From Legionella sp. (GTDB taxonomy: Bacteria > Pseudomonadota > Gammaproteobacteria > Legionellales > Legionellaceae), in NCBI GenBank assembly GCA_030158115.1, contig JAOATK010000012.1, forward strand, positions 1-50,262: a stretch of 50,262 nt of DNA, written 5' to 3'. Each line of letters opens with the position of its first letter. Positions within the stretch are counted from its first letter, which is position 1. Positions 1 to 10,726 of this stretch are shown here, piece by piece. Made by a program: the position numbers and the translations under genes. Below the pieces are notes generated by a model that was not told the DNA's origin, searched no databases, and saw nothing but the letters and a program-made list of their open reading frames with translations.

Positions 1-132
1 GTGTACATAAATGACTTCCTGTTATTTCGAAAAATAACAAGACTATACCCAATCGAATTGAACTTGCAACCAGAATTTTTTAAGAGTAGGGCAGAGTACT
101 ACGCATGGCTAACTAACGCAGTCACCTTCTGA
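1..132 (+). CDS. C-terminal end of an unidentified protein (5' end outside window)
   Basis: Frame 1 is open from the first base to a TGA at 130-132, giving 43 codons with ordinary amino-acid composition and ending ...EYYAWLTNAVTF. A 43-codon open stretch in such AT-rich DNA suggests the tail of a real gene cut by the window edge, but a chance open frame cannot be excluded. I do not recognise the family. A small hairpin (7-bp arms at 21-27 and 32-38) lies inside it. The following 133-358 holds no gene or RNA that I recognise; it ends with the AGGAGA ribosome site of the next gene. Confidence 0.4.
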   Translation: MYINDFLLFRKITRLYPIELNLQPEFFKSRAEYYAWLTNAVTF

Positions 133-358
133 CCTAAATGGTATGTGCTTTCGCGTAATTCATTGTCGTGACACCTGATTAACGATAACATGCTTCCTGA
201 ACGCGCATACTAGGTTGGGCAACGTTCTGTGGTAGGTGGTGCAATGGCGAAGTAGATAATGAACGTATTCAGAGTTGCCACTTTACCTGCTTTAAAAAAT
301 CGCCTAATCTTAAGCCTATGTTAAAGGATATTAATTTATTTCTTAGGAGAGACCGCTG

Positions 359-1042
359 ATGCGAAAATTAGTGCTTTGGGGGCACAGTGTTGATGAATAT
401 CGCGAGATGTTTGCTTTATCTCAAGAGGACATGAGCTCGCGAATTTTAGAGTATGGATGCGGTCCAAGTGCCGTAAATTCTCAGCAGTTTCATAAAGCAC
501 ACGAAGTGGTGAGCTGGGATCCGATGTTCGTTTTAGATAAAGATACTTTATCTTCAAAAGCAGTGATGGTTTTTGCGCAAATGGCCGATGAAGTGCGTCA
601 GGAACAAGATCAGTTTGATTTTAGTCAGGTTGGTGGCTTAGAGCAATTTATTGCTCAACATCAAAAGGGCATGAAAGAATTTTTTGCTGATTATGAACAA
701 GGAAAAAAGGAGGGGCGTTATATTGGTGCTGCAGATTATCACTTGCCTTATCCTGATTTTTCTTTTGATTTAGCATTAAGCTCGCATTATTTATTTGCTG
801 ATTTAGATGAGCAACATGTTGATTTTCACTTAAATGTAATTCGTGAATTAGCACGCGTTGCTAAAGAAGTCAGGATTTTTCCTCTCATTGATCGTGATGG
901 TAAAACTTCCGAGGCTTTGGGGCCGGTCTTATTGCAATTGCAGCAAGAAGATTATGGGCTGGAAGTGAAAGAAGTTGATTATCATTTGCATCAAGCAGAA
1001 AATGCCATGTTGCGCGTATGGGCTCAGAAATGTGATGTTTGA
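359..1042 (+). CDS. class I SAM-dependent methyltransferase-like protein
   Basis: A 227-residue protein. Near residue 30 it has an [10 protein letters not shown] stretch, matching the glycine-rich SAM-binding motif I of Rossmann-fold methyltransferases. [17 protein letters not shown] segment around residues 131-146 matches the post-motif region where these enzymes place the active-site edge. The middle (about 70-120) is Glu/Gln/Lys-rich and not recognised. The ATG is preceded by AGGAGA at a good distance. The stop overlaps or abuts the pyrD start, so the two are probably co-transcribed. The substrate cannot be inferred. The methyltransferase fold is fairly secure from motifs; true catalytic activity is unproven. 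Confidence 0.75.
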   Translation: MRKLVLWGHSVDEYREMFALSQEDMSSRILEYGCGPSAVNSQQFHKAHEVVSWDPMFVLDKDTLSSKAVMVFAQMADEVRQEQDQFDFSQVGGLEQFIAQHQKGMKEFFADYEQGKKEGRYIGAADYHLPYPDFSFDLALSSHYLFADLDEQHVDFHLNVIRELARVAKEVRIFPLIDRDGKTSEALGPVLLQLQQEDYGLEVKEVDYHLHQAENAMLRVWAQKCDV

Positions 1043-1043
1043 T

Positions 1044-2045
1044 ATGTATTCAATAATTCGTCCTTTGTTGTTTCGTATGGATCCTGAAAAAGCCCATTCT
1101 CTTAGTTTATCGGCATTACATTATCTGCCTCAGTCTTGCTTTAAAAAAGCCAAAGGAAAGCCTGTGCAGGCAATGGGATTGGATTTTCCGCACGCAGTAG
1201 GTCTGGCTGCAGGTCTAGATAAAAATGGAGAGCATCTGGATGCTTTAGCGAAATTGGGTTTTTCTTTTATCGAATTAGGAACCGTCACACCAAAACCACA
1301 AGCGGGCAATCCTCAGCCACGCTTATTTCGGGTTCCAAACGCACACGCTATTATTAATCGAATGGGGTTTAATAATTTGGGCGTGGATACATTGATTGAG
1401 CACGTAAAAAAGGCACGTTATCAAGGCATTTTAGGCATTAATATTGGTAAAAATAAAGAGACCTCTCTTGATCGGGCCGCAGAGGATTATCTTTATTGTT
1501 TCAATAAAGTCTATGAGCAGGCCTCTTATGTGACGATTAATATCTCCTCACCAAACACTCCTGATTTGCGCCAATTACAACAGGGCACTTATTTTTCTGA
1601 TTTATTATCACAATTACAAAATGCACAAAATAAATTAGCTGATAAATTTAAAAGAGTCGTGCCATTAGTTGTAAAAGTCTCACCTGATGAGGATACAGAA
1701 ACATTAAAACATATGACCGATGTGATTTTAGCTCATGGGATTTCTGGGATTATTGCTACTAATACAACTTGTTCTCGAGAGGGTGTTAAGGGCTTGCCTT
1801 TTGCAGAAGAAGCCGGTGGGCTAAGTGGGCGGCCTGTGCGAGAGTTGTCCTTACAATGCTTAAATTTATTAAAACGCTATGTTGGGAATTCCGTCACTTT
1901 AATTGGGGTAGGGGGGATTGAGGATTCTCATAGTGCTCAAGAAAAACTCGATGCGGGCGCCTCTTTAGTTCAGGTATATAGCGGTTTAATTTATAAAGGA
2001 CCAGGATTAGTTCATGAACTTGTCAGTGGATTAAACTTAAAATGA
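1044..2045 (+). CDS. pyrD: dihydroorotate dehydrogenase (quinone), class 2
   Basis: Oxidises dihydroorotate to orotate in pyrimidine synthesis, passing electrons through FMN to membrane quinone. The ATG at 1044 gives [20 protein letters not shown], which lines up with the N-terminal membrane-associated helices of class 2 enzymes, and a length of 333 residues, typical for the class. An in-frame ATG at 1035, overlapping the upstream stop, is an alternative start. Visible family motifs: [11 protein letters not shown] and [16 protein letters not shown] near residues 60-95, the [10 protein letters not shown] segment with the class 2 catalytic Ser region, and GVGGI near the C-terminus in the FMN phosphate site. 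The 3' end overlaps the next gene by four bases (ATGA), indicating translational coupling. Confidence 0.96.
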   Translation: MYSIIRPLLFRMDPEKAHSLSLSALHYLPQSCFKKAKGKPVQAMGLDFPHAVGLAAGLDKNGEHLDALAKLGFSFIELGTVTPKPQAGNPQPRLFRVPNAHAIINRMGFNNLGVDTLIEHVKKARYQGILGINIGKNKETSLDRAAEDYLYCFNKVYEQASYVTINISSPNTPDLRQLQQGTYFSDLLSQLQNAQNKLADKFKRVVPLVVKVSPDEDTETLKHMTDVILAHGISGIIATNTTCSREGVKGLPFAEEAGGLSGRPVRELSLQCLNLLKRYVGNSVTLIGVGGIEDSHSAQEKLDAGASLVQVYSGLIYKGPGLVHELVSGLNLK

Positions 2046-2833
2046 GATGCATTACTAAAGAGTTAGCGTGGCAAATGGAGGGTTGTATTAAACAAACCCA
2101 TATGGAAGTCACTCGTCGTTATCCTAAAGGCAAAATAATTGAAATCAATGGGGGCGCGGCCTGTTTTTCAGAGTGTGACGCTTACCTTTCACAAGTGATA
2201 GGTTGGGGTTTTTCTACTCAACCGCATCAATTTTTAACTGAAATCGAGTTGATTGAGGACTTTTATCAAACGCAGGGCAATTCACGAGTTGATATTGAGC
2301 TATGTCCTTTTGTAGGCAATGAATTGGCGGTTTTTTTAGGTCAACGCGGTTATCTCGTTACTGAATTAAATAATGTCTCTGCTTTGAATTTAGAGTCATA
2401 TAATCCTATTGATTGCTCAATCGCGCCTTTTGAATTAAGAGAAATAGAAGGCGCAGCTTTAGAGGAGTGGTCAAAGCAAATTGCTCTTGGTTTTGGATAT
2501 TTAGAAGCTCAAGATCAGTTTTTTCGTTATGCTCAAGCAACTGGCGTTAAGGCATTTGCTGTTTATGATGGCTCTCAGATAGTAGCGGGAGCACTCGTAT
2601 CAATGCATGGTGCATTTTGTGATTTAGGAGTGACTAGTACTTTACCTGCATATCGCGGACAAGGGTTACAAAAAAAATTACTGCATCATCGATTAACTGC
2701 AGCCAAAAACAGGGGATTGTCTTGGGCTTTAGTGACCACAGAACCAGGAACTATTTCTGATGCAAATGTTCAAAAAATAGGATTTCAATGTGTTTATACC
2801 CGAATTAAGATGACTTTGAGTAGAGGTTCATAA
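2042..2833 (+). CDS. GNAT-family N-acetyltransferase
   Basis: A 263-residue protein whose C-terminal half carries the GNAT acetyl-CoA-binding signature: [20 protein letters not shown] (about residues 196-215), where R-G-Q-G-L is the pyrophosphate-binding loop, followed by a helix and [16 protein letters not shown], typical of the terminal strands. The N-terminal half is divergent and may be a degenerate second GNAT fold. It overlaps pyrD by four bases and so belongs to the same transcript as the methyltransferase-like gene and pyrD. The acceptor substrate is unknown. Confidence 0.8.
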   Translation: MRCITKELAWQMEGCIKQTHMEVTRRYPKGKIIEINGGAACFSECDAYLSQVIGWGFSTQPHQFLTEIELIEDFYQTQGNSRVDIELCPFVGNELAVFLGQRGYLVTELNNVSALNLESYNPIDCSIAPFELREIEGAALEEWSKQIALGFGYLEAQDQFFRYAQATGVKAFAVYDGSQIVAGALVSMHGAFCDLGVTSTLPAYRGQGLQKKLLHHRLTAAKNRGLSWALVTTEPGTISDANVQKIGFQCVYTRIKMTLSRGS

Positions 2834-2951
2834 GGTCCATTTGAGTCGCTCTTTATATTTGAATAATTTTAAAACATTTATCAATAGATATTAGCACTTC
2901 TGTTCAATAAGAGTTACAATTCGTCCCATCTTATCTCAATCTTAATAATTG

Positions 2952-4718
2952 ATGAAAAAAAAACTGACTGTTAAAACAAGTGTCTTGTATAAGCGCTTAC
3001 TCACTTATGTGAAACCTTTTTGGCCTATTTTGGCTTTGGGGATTGGTGCAAACATTTTGTACTCACTCATAGATGCTGGTTTTACTTACATGATGCGTCC
3101 TTTTTTCGATAAAGGATTTATTAATATTGATCTTTCTTTTATTAAAAAAATCCCCTATATCATTTTAATAGGCATTACTTTAAGAGGGCTAGTTAGCTCC
3201 CTAGGAAGCTATTGCATGACTTGGGTTGCCCGCTCAGTAGTGAAGGTTTTAAGAGAAAAAGTATTTGCACATGTACTTCGTTTGCCAGCGGATTTTTATG
3301 ATGAGGCAACCTCAGGTCAGTTGCTTTCTAAAATTTTGTATGACGTAGAACAAGTCGCACAAGTTAGTGCTGAAGCATTAACAGACTTTGTACAAACCAC
3401 CTGCTTAATTATGGGATTGCTAACCGTAATGATGGTGATCTGTTGGCAATTGTCCCTCATGTTCTTATTAACCATCCCCTTTGTGGGTCTCATCGTGAAG
3501 TACACTAATAAACGAGTGAGACGCATTAGTCACAAAGTACAAAAAACCATGGGTGAAGTAACTGAGATTGCTAGTGAAGCGATTGAAGGTTACCGCGTAG
3601 TGCGTATTTTTGGTGGTATGTCTTATGAATCAGGTAAATTTAATATTGCCATAGAGCATTCTCGTAAAAATGACTTGAAGGTGGCTGTTAGCAAGGCTAT
3701 CAACGTGTCTGGAGTGCAAATTGTTATTGCTATTGGGATTGCTGCAATTATTGCTGCCGCTATTCAATTATCGACTGTAGTCATTATTTCAGCGGGTTCT
3801 TTTTTAGCCATTATTGCAGCCATGTTGCAATTAATAAAGCCAATGAAAACATTAACTACTTTGAATGCAGTCATTCAAAAGGGCTTGGCTGGTGCGGAAA
3901 GTGTATTTAATTTGCTAGATAACGCTATAGAAACGGAAGAAGGGCTTGCTTTGACTCAAAGAGCTCAAGGTAAAGTGGAGTTTAAACAGGTTTCTTATGC
4001 GTATAGGCAAGGAAAACAAGTGTTACATAACCTGAGCTTTACGATTGAACCTGGTAAAACAGTTGCTTTAGTGGGGCACTCTGGGAGTGGTAAAACAACA
4101 ATTGCTAGTTTATTGCCGCGTTTTTATGAGGTAACTCAAGGGACGATTACTCTGGATGATATCCCCATTAATCAGATTAGCTTATCCAGCTTGCGCGAGC
4201 AGATGGCCTTGGTTAGTCAGAACATCACTCTTTTTAATGATACCTTAGCGAATAATATTGCTTATGGTTCTTTAGATGTAAGTCGTGAGCAAATTATTCA
4301 TGCAGCGAAGCTGGCTTTTGCAGATGAGTTTATTAGCCAATTACCTGATGCATATGATACACGCGTGGGTGAAAATGGTATTTTATTATCCGGTGGCCAG
4401 CGCCAACGTATTGCGATTGCGCGAGCCATTTTAAAGAATGCACCTATTTTAATTCTCGATGAAGCGACTTCGGCCCTAGACAGTGAATCGGAGCGCTTTA
4501 TTCAAATAGCTTTAGAAAAAGTAATGAAAAATCGGACTACTCTAGTGATTGCTCATCGGTTATCAACGATTAGACATGCGGATAAAATTATTGTTATGCA
4601 ACATGGTCGAATTATGGAAGAGGGTACTCATGAAGAGTTACTTGATTTAAAAGGTTATTATTCTCAGCTTCATGGCGTTCAGCAATCGAATATTAGTCTT
4701 GAAGAAGCGATAGCCTGA
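2952..4718 (+). CDS. msbA: lipid A export ABC transporter, ATP-binding/permease
   Basis: Flips lipid A-core (and phospholipid) across the inner membrane for LPS assembly. About 588 residues: an N-terminal six-helix exporter domain (about residues 15-310), then an ATPase domain with Walker [10 protein letters not shown] (about 376), signature [14 protein letters not shown] and Walker [13 protein letters not shown], then the H-loop AHRLST. Domain order and length fit MsbA homodimers. The ATG at 2952 is preferred over the TTG immediately before it. The stop overlaps the lpxK start (TGATG). The msbA-lpxK pairing is conserved in Gram-negatives and strongly supports this identification over a generic exporter. 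Confidence 0.95.
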   Translation: MKKKLTVKTSVLYKRLLTYVKPFWPILALGIGANILYSLIDAGFTYMMRPFFDKGFINIDLSFIKKIPYIILIGITLRGLVSSLGSYCMTWVARSVVKVLREKVFAHVLRLPADFYDEATSGQLLSKILYDVEQVAQVSAEALTDFVQTTCLIMGLLTVMMVICWQLSLMFLLTIPFVGLIVKYTNKRVRRISHKVQKTMGEVTEIASEAIEGYRVVRIFGGMSYESGKFNIAIEHSRKNDLKVAVSKAINVSGVQIVIAIGIAAIIAAAIQLSTVVIISAGSFLAIIAAMLQLIKPMKTLTTLNAVIQKGLAGAESVFNLLDNAIETEEGLALTQRAQGKVEFKQVSYAYRQGKQVLHNLSFTIEPGKTVALVGHSGSGKTTIASLLPRFYEVTQGTITLDDIPINQISLSSLREQMALVSQNITLFNDTLANNIAYGSLDVSREQIIHAAKLAFADEFISQLPDAYDTRVGENGILLSGGQRQRIAIARAILKNAPILILDEATSALDSESERFIQIALEKVMKNRTTLVIAHRLSTIRHADKIIVMQHGRIMEEGTHEELLDLKGYYSQLHGVQQSNISLEEAIA

Positions 4719-5689
4719 TGTCCGCTTTTATAGAAAACTTATGGTATGGAAATCACCCCTTGCAATGGGTGCTAAGTCCTTTATCTTGGATTTATCGCTT
4801 TTTAGTTGCCATTAGGCGTTGGTATTTAAAGCAATTTTGTCAAATGGATTATCCTGTGCCGCTTATCGTAGTTGGTAATTTAACGGTTGGTGGGGTTGGC
4901 AAGACGCCTTTAGTTATTGAGTTAGCAAAAAGACTCGAGGAAAAAGGATTAAAAGTTGGGATCGTGAGCCGAGGTTATGGCGCCAGAATTAATAAATTCC
5001 CTTATCAGATTCAATTAAATGATAGCGCTGAAATGGTGGGTGATGAACCCTTATTATTAGCACAAAAAACACTCTGTCCAGTTGTTATCTCACCTAAGAG
5101 ATCAGAAGCCGTTTATTCTCTTTTAAAACATCATAGCTGCCAAATTATTCTTAGTGATGATGGATTACAACACTATCGCATGGGGCGTACTATTGAAATT
5201 GCAGTGATTGATGGAACAAGAGGCTTAGGAAATGGCTTATGTTTGCCTGCTGGGCCTTTAAGAGAGCCTGCGAAACGTTTAATGCAAGTCGATTTCATTG
5301 TAGTTAATGAAGGGAAATGGAACAATGCTTATCCTATGGTCCTTAAGCCTGGTAAAATAACTCAATTGAGCACTGGAAAGACTATTACACCGGAAGCTCA
5401 TAATGGGCGCTGGGAGGCAATTGCTGCCATCGGAAATCCGCAACGTTTTTATTCCACTTTAAGCCAATTAGGGATAGAATTCGATACATGTTCTTACCCA
5501 GATCATTATCAGTTTAAGCCACATGATTTCAATCAGTTAAAATCATGCATTATTATGACAGAAAAAGACGCCGTAAAATGTCGTTCATTTAGTTCTGATA
5601 ACATGTATTATCTCCCAGTAGACGCTGTTTTAGATGATGTATTTTGGAACGCATTTTGGTCACATCAACAGTTAAAAGGTTTTTGCTAA
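4718..5689 (+). CDS. lpxK: tetraacyldisaccharide 4'-kinase
   Basis: Phosphorylates the 4' position of the tetraacyl disaccharide to make lipid IVA, on the inner-membrane face. 323 residues. A hydrophobic, Trp-rich N-terminal helix ([20 protein letters not shown]) is followed by the P-loop [12 protein letters not shown] at about residues 52-63. The catalytic segment [13 protein letters not shown] (about 145-157) and the later [20 protein letters not shown] match the family. It is translationally coupled to msbA by a one-base overlap, so lipid A synthesis and export are encoded together. Confidence 0.95.
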   Translation: MSAFIENLWYGNHPLQWVLSPLSWIYRFLVAIRRWYLKQFCQMDYPVPLIVVGNLTVGGVGKTPLVIELAKRLEEKGLKVGIVSRGYGARINKFPYQIQLNDSAEMVGDEPLLLAQKTLCPVVISPKRSEAVYSLLKHHSCQIILSDDGLQHYRMGRTIEIAVIDGTRGLGNGLCLPAGPLREPAKRLMQVDFIVVNEGKWNNAYPMVLKPGKITQLSTGKTITPEAHNGRWEAIAAIGNPQRFYSTLSQLGIEFDTCSYPDHYQFKPHDFNQLKSCIIMTEKDAVKCRSFSSDNMYYLPVDAVLDDVFWNAFWSHQQLKGFC

Positions 5690-5690
5690 T

Positions 5691-6611
5691 ATGTTGTCTA
5701 TTCGATGTTGTGCTGTTTTAATTGGAATATTACTTTCTATTAATGTGAGTCTATTTGCGGCTGAATCTGAGTTAAAGTCCATCATTCTACCGGTTAAGGA
5801 ATCAACCATTGGGAGTTGGACCTTTTCTGGAATGGTGAATAATGAAAGCGGTGAACAATACGGCTATTTTTTTGAGATGCAACGTCAAGGGACTGAGTTT
5901 CATACTAAGGCGGCATTAGTTGATGGTCAAACTAATCACTTGATTTTTTTCTATGACGAAAGCGAAAAGATAGAGGAGCCCGCGCTTCTTAATTGGCATG
6001 TTGGACATTCATTTATTCGCTATAATCCTATTAATGACAGTTGGATTTTTGGTGTGAAAGATAATAAAAAGGGCTTTAACTTTAAAGTAGATATGTTAAA
6101 GCAAGCTCATCATGATGAAACTTTAGTTTTACGTCCCGGAGTTAAATTACAAGCACTTCAAAGTAGTCAACTTAATGGTCATGTGCAACTCGATGATAAA
6201 GAACAGTTTGTTACCGGTAATAAAGCTTGGTTTGGGAAATTAATATTAAGCGATGATCAACAAGATGCTCACGAAATCAGCACCGCTTTTTGTCACCTGA
6301 ATGATGACAATAGTTTTTATTCGGCAAATCTTAAAGAAAAGGATGCGACAAGTGCTGCAGTAGCTGGTTGGTTTGATCCTGAAGGCAATAAAGTTAAAAT
6401 GTCACAGTTTGTTTCTATTAAATCTTTGGCAGATGATCAATGCGTGTTTGATATTGGCTTACCTAAGTTGAATTTAAAGTTATTAAACACATTAAAAATT
6501 GATAATACATCTCATTCAATTGCTGGTTTCTCTCAAGAAAACAAAGGCTCTTTTTGCTTTGTTACAGAACAATCCTTTCAAAAAACAAAGATAATTGATC
6601 ATTTTGGGTGA
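5691..6611 (+). CDS. secreted protein of unknown function
   Basis: A 306-residue protein with a clear Sec signal peptide (hydrophobic VLIGILLSINVSLFAA, probable cleavage after the Ala pair near residue 24). The mature part is polar and strand-rich, with no transmembrane helix. The GSWTFSGMVNNESGEQYGYF segment and the later WFDPEGNKVKM suggest a beta-rich fold somewhat like the AttH/lipocalin-type carotenoid-synthesis families; this is a guess from pattern only. It starts one base after lpxK, so it is co-transcribed with msbA-lpxK and probably acts in the envelope. Confidence 0.7.
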   Translation: MLSIRCCAVLIGILLSINVSLFAAESELKSIILPVKESTIGSWTFSGMVNNESGEQYGYFFEMQRQGTEFHTKAALVDGQTNHLIFFYDESEKIEEPALLNWHVGHSFIRYNPINDSWIFGVKDNKKGFNFKVDMLKQAHHDETLVLRPGVKLQALQSSQLNGHVQLDDKEQFVTGNKAWFGKLILSDDQQDAHEISTAFCHLNDDNSFYSANLKEKDATSAAVAGWFDPEGNKVKMSQFVSIKSLADDQCVFDIGLPKLNLKLLNTLKIDNTSHSIAGFSQENKGSFCFVTEQSFQKTKIIDHFG

Positions 6612-6794
6612 ATTGCTGGCTTACTATTCAGAAATTGGTTATTAAAATATCCTTGGTACTGAAAGGTTAAATTACCAGCAAAATGACATTATATTGACTT
6701 TTTGATCAAGTTTAAGTAGTCTTGGTCAAGCATTAAGCCTTATCTAGGTACTATGTAATTAAAAATCACAAATACATTTGATTGAGGGTTTGTC

Positions 6795-7538
6795 ATGAGT
6801 ACTTCTAAATTTGAAACACAACCGCTATTAACTCGAGAGTTACTTCAAAAATTTGATGCGAGAAGTAACAATGAGTTCGGCACAGGATTTTTTTTTTGTG
6901 ATCTAGCTGATGTGCATTTTTCAAATGGAAATTATTCCGAGGCCGTCAGAAATTTTAATCTAGCCATTATAGTTAATCCAGAACTTTACTTTCTTTATGA
7001 AGGCCGTGGATACGCTTATTTAAAACAGAAAAATTACCAAGAAGCCATTAAGGATTTTTCTATCGCATTGAGTTATTACCCTAAAAATATGAGCATTTAT
7101 TATTATCTAGGTCATGCGTATTTTATGCAGGGTAATTTTTCAGAAGCTATTTCTCACTTTACTGATTTACTTATATTATACCCGCAGGATAGCCATCTAC
7201 ATTATTACCGCGGTTTATCTTTTTTTGCGCAAATGAGCTATGATCATGCGTTGCATGATTTTATAACGATACCTAAATCTAATTACTATTATAACAGTGC
7301 TCAAAATCTAATATTAACTTTGTTAAATATTCCAGAGGAGCCCGCGAATGTCTGCGTCCAATCACTTCTTGGTGATTTAATTGATTTAGATGAAGAACTA
7401 GAATTTAATTTAGATTTATTTGATTCAATTGAAGAAAAAAAATCTCCGCCCTTAATGCGGAATAAATTTTTTCAAGCCTCTGATACTAGAAGTAGAAAAG
7501 ATAATGCAATGGAAGAAAAGAGAAGTATACACCCTTAA
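6795..7538 (+). CDS. tetratricopeptide-repeat protein
   Basis: A 247-residue protein without signal peptide. At least three, probably four, consecutive 34-residue TPR units occupy about residues 30-165: the units around YSEAVRNFNLAIIVNPE, YQEAIKDFSIALSYYPK and FSEAISHFTDLLILYPQ show the W/Y-G-Y-A-F-A-P pattern. The C-terminal about 60 residues are acidic then basic and probably disordered. TPRs bind peptides or proteins; no catalytic motif is seen. The ATG follows a GAGGG site. It stands alone after 183 bp in which I found no convincing regulatory site. In Legionella-type genomes such single TPR proteins can be effectors or scaffold proteins; nothing here decides. Confidence 0.8.
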   Translation: MSTSKFETQPLLTRELLQKFDARSNNEFGTGFFFCDLADVHFSNGNYSEAVRNFNLAIIVNPELYFLYEGRGYAYLKQKNYQEAIKDFSIALSYYPKNMSIYYYLGHAYFMQGNFSEAISHFTDLLILYPQDSHLHYYRGLSFFAQMSYDHALHDFITIPKSNYYYNSAQNLILTLLNIPEEPANVCVQSLLGDLIDLDEELEFNLDLFDSIEEKKSPPLMRNKFFQASDTRSRKDNAMEEKRSIHP

Positions 7539-7652
7539 TTAGATCTCGCTGGGTATGGGGTTTAAGGTCATGGTGTACGTGCCAAAGCCCTATCATTAGT
7601 GGCACGGATGCTGCACTTCCTTTAGGAATTTTAATAATCGTCCACGCTCTTT

Positions 7653-7729
7653 TAGCCTGGATGTAGCAAAGCGTAATCCGAGATCAGTGGCACTGAATTC
7701 CCGGATTACGCTTTGCTACATCCAGGCTA
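7653..7729. repeat. REP-like palindrome with 28-bp perfect arms
   Basis: The arms at 7653-7680 and 7702-7729 are exact inverted repeats of 28 bp (TAGCCTGGATGTAGCAAAGC... and its complement). They enclose a 21-base loop that itself contains CAGTG-G-CACTG. The palindrome lies between the convergent ends of the TPR gene and the minus-strand gene at 7758, and could act as a bidirectional terminator or mRNA stabiliser. The conserved TAGC...GTAATCCGG type of arm resembles repetitive extragenic palindromes. No target duplication is visible. Confidence 0.8.
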
Positions 7730-7757
7730 CAAAGGCATAAACGCGATTAGACTTCAA

Positions 7758-8249
7758 CTACCACTTTAGATAAATACCTTTGGCAACAGATTCTTGAATG
7801 ACGTCATTTTGTGATTTATTAAACGAAATCCAATAATTGCCCATATTACTTAATGCAAATCGAACTCTAGGGTATTGGCATATGTCTAAAACATCTTGGC
7901 AATTAACGACAGTAGTGTTGTTCTCATCAAGCCGCTTGTAACATTTGAAATCTAAATTTTGAACATCCGACGCAAAAGCCCCCCAGCTCATAGGTTCAAA
8001 GATTGCATGCAAAGGAGGATTCATAAATGAATCATCAGCACTTTGATGTTCTAGTTCGATTTTTGCATCGGAACGATTTTGCATTAAATAATAAGACTGT
8101 TTGCCAGCATCATTTAAAATTAAATAGTTTTGATTGTAACCAAACCCAGACACTTCACACCCTCTGGGAAATGCATGAACGCTTTGTGCTCCGCACAATA
8201 AGATAGTGGAAAAAAGGGTGGATTTAATAATAAAACGGAACTGTGACAT
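7758..8249 (-). CDS. small secreted protein of unknown function
   Basis: 163 residues. The N-terminal STLFSTILLCGAQSVHA stretch is a Sec signal peptide with cleavage expected after VHA. The mature part (about 137 residues) has five Cys residues, including C-Y-K-R, N-C-Q-D and D-I-C-Q-Y, that could form disulfides in the periplasm or outside. No family recognised. It is followed by the REP-like palindrome and separated from pcs by 156 bp without obvious features. Confidence 0.7.
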   Translation of the reverse strand: MSQFRFIIKSTLFSTILLCGAQSVHAFPRGCEVSGFGYNQNYLILNDAGKQSYYLMQNRSDAKIELEHQSADDSFMNPPLHAIFEPMSWGAFASDVQNLDFKCYKRLDENNTTVVNCQDVLDICQYPRVRFALSNMGNYWISFNKSQNDVIQESVAKGIYLKW

Positions 8250-8405
8250 AAGAACCTCAATAAACTAATTTTGCGTGCTATTTTAATCATAAAAAAAACA
8301 ATGTCTATGCTGAAACAAAAAAATAGCCTAATTAAGATGCGTTAACCTTGTAGATTTCAATGTTCTGCCGCTTTTTTACAGGAGGTAGGTTTCTTCAATA
8401 ACCCC

Positions 8406-9173
8406 TTAATCTTTATGATGCGCAGAAATTTTTGCTTTGATCATAGGAGAGTAAGTTCTGTAAAAGCTTAAATATAAATACATGGCTACATAAGCCAAGG
8501 ATAAAGATAACCAGATGTTATTTGTGTTAGGGTAGTTGATTAATAAGCATATTGTACTTATTCCATAAACAATAGAGCAACAATGCATTAATATTTTTAA
8601 TGTTTTTGATTCGGTCAAATAATCCAATCGTGATGGATAAACATATTTTACAGGCACGAAAATAAGAACTGACAGCACTGCCAAGATGATAGCGTTTTCA
8701 GCAGGGGCCGTATTAAAAATAAACATATAGAAAACAGTGATATTCCAATAACAGGGAAAACCCTTAAAGAAGTGATCCGCAGTTTTAGCATCATCCTGAC
8801 AAAATTGATAAGAGGAAGTAATCGTTATGGCTGCAATAATGAATATAGCAAGGTTTGGTGGCAGCATATCTGGTTTAACTAATAGAAAAAAGCAAGGGGT
8901 TATCACGTAGTTAACATAGTCGACTAGATTATCAAGTAAGGCCCCATCAATTTTTGGCACTATTTGTTTTATTTTAAAAAAACGAGCAAGTGTTCCATCA
9001 ACAGCATCAATAAAAACAGTAACAGCCATAAGCGTTAAAGCAAAAACATATTCTTGTTGATGTATTTTAGCTAGTGTGAAGACGCCAAGACATGCTGCAC
9101 TCGCCGTAAATATATGAACGGACCAAGCTGCTACATATTGCATTGGTTTAAAGTGTAGTTTGCTTAAGTTCAT
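8406..9173 (-). CDS. pcs: phosphatidylcholine synthase (CDP-diacylglycerol:choline)
   Basis: Condenses CDP-diacylglycerol directly with choline to phosphatidylcholine in the inner membrane. 255 residues, with about seven hydrophobic helices. The CDP-alcohol phosphotransferase signature D-x2-D-G-x2-A-R-x9-G-x3-D-x3-D is present intact (DAVDGTLARFF... then DGALLDNLVD, about residues 52-81). The next segment YVNYVITPCFFLLVKPDMLP is like other bacterial Pcs proteins rather than PgsA or PssA. Pcs is typical of bacteria that live with eukaryotic hosts and take up choline, including Legionella, where phosphatidylcholine matters for virulence. A TATAAT on the plus strand at 9197-9202 lies in the divergent gap and may serve the dehydrogenase gene. 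Confidence 0.88.
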   Translation of the reverse strand: MNLSKLHFKPMQYVAAWSVHIFTASAACLGVFTLAKIHQQEYVFALTLMAVTVFIDAVDGTLARFFKIKQIVPKIDGALLDNLVDYVNYVITPCFFLLVKPDMLPPNLAIFIIAAITITSSYQFCQDDAKTADHFFKGFPCYWNITVFYMFIFNTAPAENAIILAVLSVLIFVPVKYVYPSRLDYLTESKTLKILMHCCSIVYGISTICLLINYPNTNNIWLSLSLAYVAMYLYLSFYRTYSPMIKAKISAHHKD

Positions 9174-9319
9174 TAATTGTCCTAGTGTTTAAAGCATATA
9201 ATATAAGTAATTTATATTGGTGTTGTTTATTATAATGAAAAATAGTATCAATAATCAAAAGTGGTGCGCAAGGAAAGTTGTTACTTTAATCGAAATATAA
9301 ATTTATTAATGGTGATTTA

Positions 9320-10693
9320 ATGACAATTCAAACTATAAATCCAGCAACAGAGCAAGTAATCGAAACCTACGAGCCACTCAATGAATCTCAAATGAATAAG
9401 AAAATTGAAGAAACACATCAGGTTTTTTTAACTTGGAAATCTAGCTCCTTTGCGCATAGAAAAGAGTTGATGCTTAAATTGGCACAAATTTTGAAAGATA
9501 AAAAACATGAGTTAGCACTACTTATGGCCAATGAAATGGGTAAGCCAATTACAGCCGGCCAAGCAGAAATTGAGAAGTGTGCTTGGGTATGTGAATATTA
9601 CGCAGAACATGCTGCAACTTTTTTAGAGCCTCAATTAATCAAAACTGAGATGAAAAAGGCCAAGGTCTGTCATCTGCCGCTAGGCATTGTTTTGGCTATA
9701 ATGCCTTGGAATTTCCCATTTTGGCAGGTTTTTCGTTTTGCGGTTCCCAACATTATGACTGGAAACGCCGCTATTTTAAAACATGCTTCGGTCTCATTAG
9801 GTACTGGCAATCGGATTGAAGCATTATTTAATGAAGCAGGATTTCCTAAAGGCTTATTTCACCATCTAATCCTTGATGCTGAAGGAGTAGCAAAGGCAAT
9901 TGAGCACCCCAAGGTGATAGCGGTAACATTAACCGGAAGCGAGCACACTGGTAGTATTGTCGCCTCTCATGCCGGCAAGTTTTTAAAAAAATCCATACTC
10001 GAGTTGGGAGGAAATGATCCTTATTTGGTCTTGGAAGATGCCAATCTTGATTTGGCTGCTCAATGTATTGTTACTTCTCGCCTGAATAATTCAGGGCAAG
10101 TATGTATTGCTGCAAAACGCGTTATTGTAATGAAATCAATAGAAAAGGCGTTGATTGAAAAAATCAAACAGCAGTTGTTTGCTTTCAAAATGGGTGACCC
10201 CTTAGATCAAAAAACTAATCTTGGGCCTTTAGCTCGGTCTGACTTGCGAGATACCCTGCATAAACAAGTAGAAAAATCGCTTAAACAAGGTGCTAAATTA
10301 TTGCTAGGTGGTATAATTCCAGCAGGCCTGGGATTTTTTTATCCACCAACATTGCTAACAGAGGTGCTTCCTGGCATGCCAGCTTTTGATGAAGAATTAT
10401 TTGGCCCTGTTATTGCTATTAGTTCAGTATCTTCTGAACAAGAGGCAATAGCCTATGCAAATCAAAGCCAATATGGCTTAGGGGCGGCAGTATTTACAAG
10501 TGATTTGGAGAAGGGGGAGCGTATTGCAACTGAGGAAATAGCTGCTGGTGTTTGTTTTGTTAATGCATTAGTTGCTTCAGACCCACGCCTACCTTTTGGT
10601 GGCATAAAGCATTCTGGTTATGGTCGCGAGTTATCAAAAGAAGGCATATTAGAATTTGTTAATATAAAAACAATAACAATTAGTGATTCATAA
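9320..10693 (+). CDS. succinate-semialdehyde dehydrogenase-like aldehyde dehydrogenase
   Basis: NAD(P)-dependent oxidation of an aldehyde to an acid, most likely succinic semialdehyde to succinate. 457 residues, complete ALDH fold: [17 protein letters not shown] (cofactor entry, about 130-146), [10 protein letters not shown] (Rossmann turn), ELGGNDP with the general base Glu, and [11 protein letters not shown] with the catalytic Cys at residue 262. Overall spacing and the short length resemble the E. coli Sad (YneI) type rather than GabD. It lies 33 bp upstream of the glutamate dehydrogenase gene on the same strand, so the two probably form a unit feeding glutamate and GABA carbon into the TCA cycle. 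Substrate is inferred. Confidence 0.88.
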   Translation: MTIQTINPATEQVIETYEPLNESQMNKKIEETHQVFLTWKSSSFAHRKELMLKLAQILKDKKHELALLMANEMGKPITAGQAEIEKCAWVCEYYAEHAATFLEPQLIKTEMKKAKVCHLPLGIVLAIMPWNFPFWQVFRFAVPNIMTGNAAILKHASVSLGTGNRIEALFNEAGFPKGLFHHLILDAEGVAKAIEHPKVIAVTLTGSEHTGSIVASHAGKFLKKSILELGGNDPYLVLEDANLDLAAQCIVTSRLNNSGQVCIAAKRVIVMKSIEKALIEKIKQQLFAFKMGDPLDQKTNLGPLARSDLRDTLHKQVEKSLKQGAKLLLGGIIPAGLGFFYPPTLLTEVLPGMPAFDEELFGPVIAISSVSSEQEAIAYANQSQYGLGAAVFTSDLEKGERIATEEIAAGVCFVNALVASDPRLPFGGIKHSGYGRELSKEGILEFVNIKTITISDS

Positions 10694-10726
10694 ATTAATA
10701 TATAGGTAAAACTGACGGGGTAAACA

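Noticed and set aside
133..358. Possible structured RNA before the methyltransferase gene
   Set aside because: Compared by memory with tmRNA, 4.5S, 6S and RNase P features; no match seen, and no convincing long stem.
9197..9202. TATAAT between pcs and the aldehyde dehydrogenase gene as a full promoter
   Set aside because: The -10 is perfect, but no acceptable -35 at 16-18 bp; left as a note in the pcs entry.
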